Assembly (NCBI GenBank): GCA_028564675.1
Contig: JAOVVO010000317.1
Coordinates: 23,996 to 87,995 of the forward strand
DNA from: Onchocerca lupi
Taxonomy: Eukaryota > Nematoda > Chromadorea > Rhabditida > Onchocercidae
Direction: 5' to 3'
DNA length: 64,000 bases
Below are positions 62,936 to 64,000 of the stretch, piece by piece (within the stretch, counting starts at the first letter, position 1; the number at the start of each line of letters is the position of its first letter). The translations under genes were made by a program, and so were the position numbers. The notes under the pieces are model-generated. The model saw only the letters and a program-made list of their open reading frames with translations, did not search any database and was not told the origin of the DNA.

Positions 62936-63121
62936 TTACCCGAACTGCTCAGATGTTTCTGTTTGTGTTACATTTACGGTTTTGAACATGCTTTTATGTA
63001 TATTTAAGGTTATTATGCCTTTCGACCTGGCATAACGTAAATCAATATAATGGACAAGTAAGCAAATGTAGTAAACACAACAGAAGAAAAGTAAAAGTAA
63101 TAAGAGCATACGGAATAACAA
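62936..63121 (-). CDS. Possible first exon with signal anchor
   Basis: From an ATG near 63109 the frame encodes a strongly hydrophobic leader (MLLLLLLFFCCVYYICLLVH) followed by a polar part with one N-glycosylation sequon (NVT) and a GTAAGC donor near 62941. This is the layout of a type II membrane protein or a signal peptide. It might join the 62179-62442 frame, but reading phase does not match directly. AT-rich DNA often yields Leu/Phe-rich frames, so this may be chance. Confidence 0.25.
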   Translation of the reverse strand: MLFRMLLLLLLFFCCVYYICLLVHYIDLRYARSKGIITLNIHKSMFKTVNVTQTETSEQFG

Positions 63122-63755
63122 GTACTGTCGCTATATCAGAGAAACAATTAACTGAGAGAAAATCAAAACACATCATGACAAATTACAGCAATGGATATAA
63201 GGTTGCAAAAGTAATAACATAAAACAATATGACATGACTGGAAGAAAAGAAAAAGCTAATGTGTTATCTGAAACAGAAGTATCAAAATATTAGTATTTAA
63301 GGAATAAATAGATAGATCGACACTTCACTGTTACAAGTTTCATTACCCGTCATGAAGATAATACATTATTACGTATTAAACGACAAGAAGAAAATGTTAG
63401 TCATGCTAAGCGAATAATCTGACAAACATATTTTATGCTACAGTGAGGATTCTTTGTGGAACGAACGTTGCGCAAACATCGACAACAAAATCAGCATTTA
63501 TACTACACCAAAACAGCTTGAAGCCCAGCATTATAAGTCTTTTCCGGATGAGAAATGCTGTGATGTCAAGAGAGAAGCATTATGATGAATGATGGACACT
63601 TACAATCCCTAGTTTCCTAAGCTCGATAATGGCTTTATTTCACACAGAACTTCAGATGCACGGCAAAGTACTTTTAAACAGTCAGGACTGCGAGAAACGA
63701 ATATAACGACAATCAACAACTCAAATGTTTTTAAAATGATCAATTCTCAAAGAGT
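63122..63755. other. Intergenic, no gene seen
   Basis: No frame with splice context or family similarity was found on either strand before the terminal microsatellite. Confidence 0.4.
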
Positions 63756-63759
63756 AGAA

Positions 63760-64000
63760 TTATTCATAATAATAATAAAAATAATAGTAATAATAATAAT
63801 TAATAGTAATAATGATAATGATTTAATTAATACTAATAATAATAATACCAGTAATAATTAGTAATTGATAACATTAATAATTACTAATAATAATTATAAA
63901 ATAATAATAATAATAATTATAATTATAATAATAATAATATTATAATTATTTATTATTATTATTATTTATTATTTATTATTATTATTATTTATTATTATTA
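63760..64000. repeat. (AAT)n / (ATT)n microsatellite running off the window
   Basis: About 240 bases consist almost entirely of AAT and then ATT/TTATT units, switching from AAT-type on + to ATT-type near 63930, so the array is partly an inverted repeat that could form a hairpin. It continues past the right edge. Confidence 0.92.

Noticed and set aside
1..64000. CRISPR arrays, bacterial operons, phage or insertion sequences
   Set aside because: The window is eukaryotic; no spaced direct-repeat array, transposase or terminal inverted repeats with target duplications were seen.

Overview
The window is nuclear DNA from a parasitic nematode, most likely a filarial (onchocercid) species. The evidence is AT-rich sequence (roughly two thirds A+T by eye), long runs of A or T, genes cut into many short exons by introns of about 100-600 bases, a spliced-leader RNA gene next to a 5S rRNA gene on the same strand, and a fragment that looks like a bacterial (Rickettsiales/Wolbachia-type) lipoyl synthase. 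The species cannot be named from sequence alone. All gene models were built by hand from splice sites, reading phase and protein family knowledge; every internal phase was checked for closure.

Layout. 0-0.8 kb: 3' end of the SAR1 COPII GTPase (+). 2.0-5.2 kb: NHL/beta-propeller-like protein with a coiled coil (+). 7.0-11.7 kb: complete SNX9/LST-4 sorting nexin (-). 12.0-12.7 kb: coding-like island that cannot be assigned. 14.1-17.2 kb: BCL9/Legless Wnt co-factor (+). 18.8-30.7 kb: a 29-exon KIND-FERM-triple-PDZ scaffold, about 1380 residues (+). 34.5-38.2 kb: ACK-family tyrosine kinase (-), with an SL RNA gene and a 5S rRNA gene on the opposite strand inside its fourth intron. 38.5-39.3 kb: relic sequence, including the lipoyl-synthase fragment. 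39.5-41.6 kb: tafazzin (+). 43.5 kb: a small membrane protein (+). 46.1-48.1 kb: peroxin PEX2 (-). 48.8-51.8 kb: splicing factor RBM17/SPF45 (-). 53.6-58.0 kb: an unusual cyclic-nucleotide-gated channel subunit (-). 59.7-62.0 kb: a six-exon gene of unknown function (+). 62-64 kb: ambiguous ORFs and an (AAT/ATT)n microsatellite at the edge.

How the genes relate. No pathway cluster is apparent. SAR1 and SNX9 both serve membrane traffic (COPII budding; endocytosis). Tafazzin and PEX2 serve mitochondria and peroxisomes. RBM17 and the SL RNA serve cis- and trans-splicing. ACK, BCL9 and the KIND-FERM-PDZ protein are signalling or scaffold proteins. PEX2 lies about 770 bases downstream of RBM17 on the same strand, which would permit but does not prove co-transcription.

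Most notable points: the intronic SL/5S pair with a one-base variant leader; the lipoyl-synthase relic of probable endosymbiont origin; a CNG channel whose filter reads T-K-G-Q-Q and whose nucleotide pocket lacks the usual Glu and Arg; and at least two, probably three, GC-AG introns among about 91.
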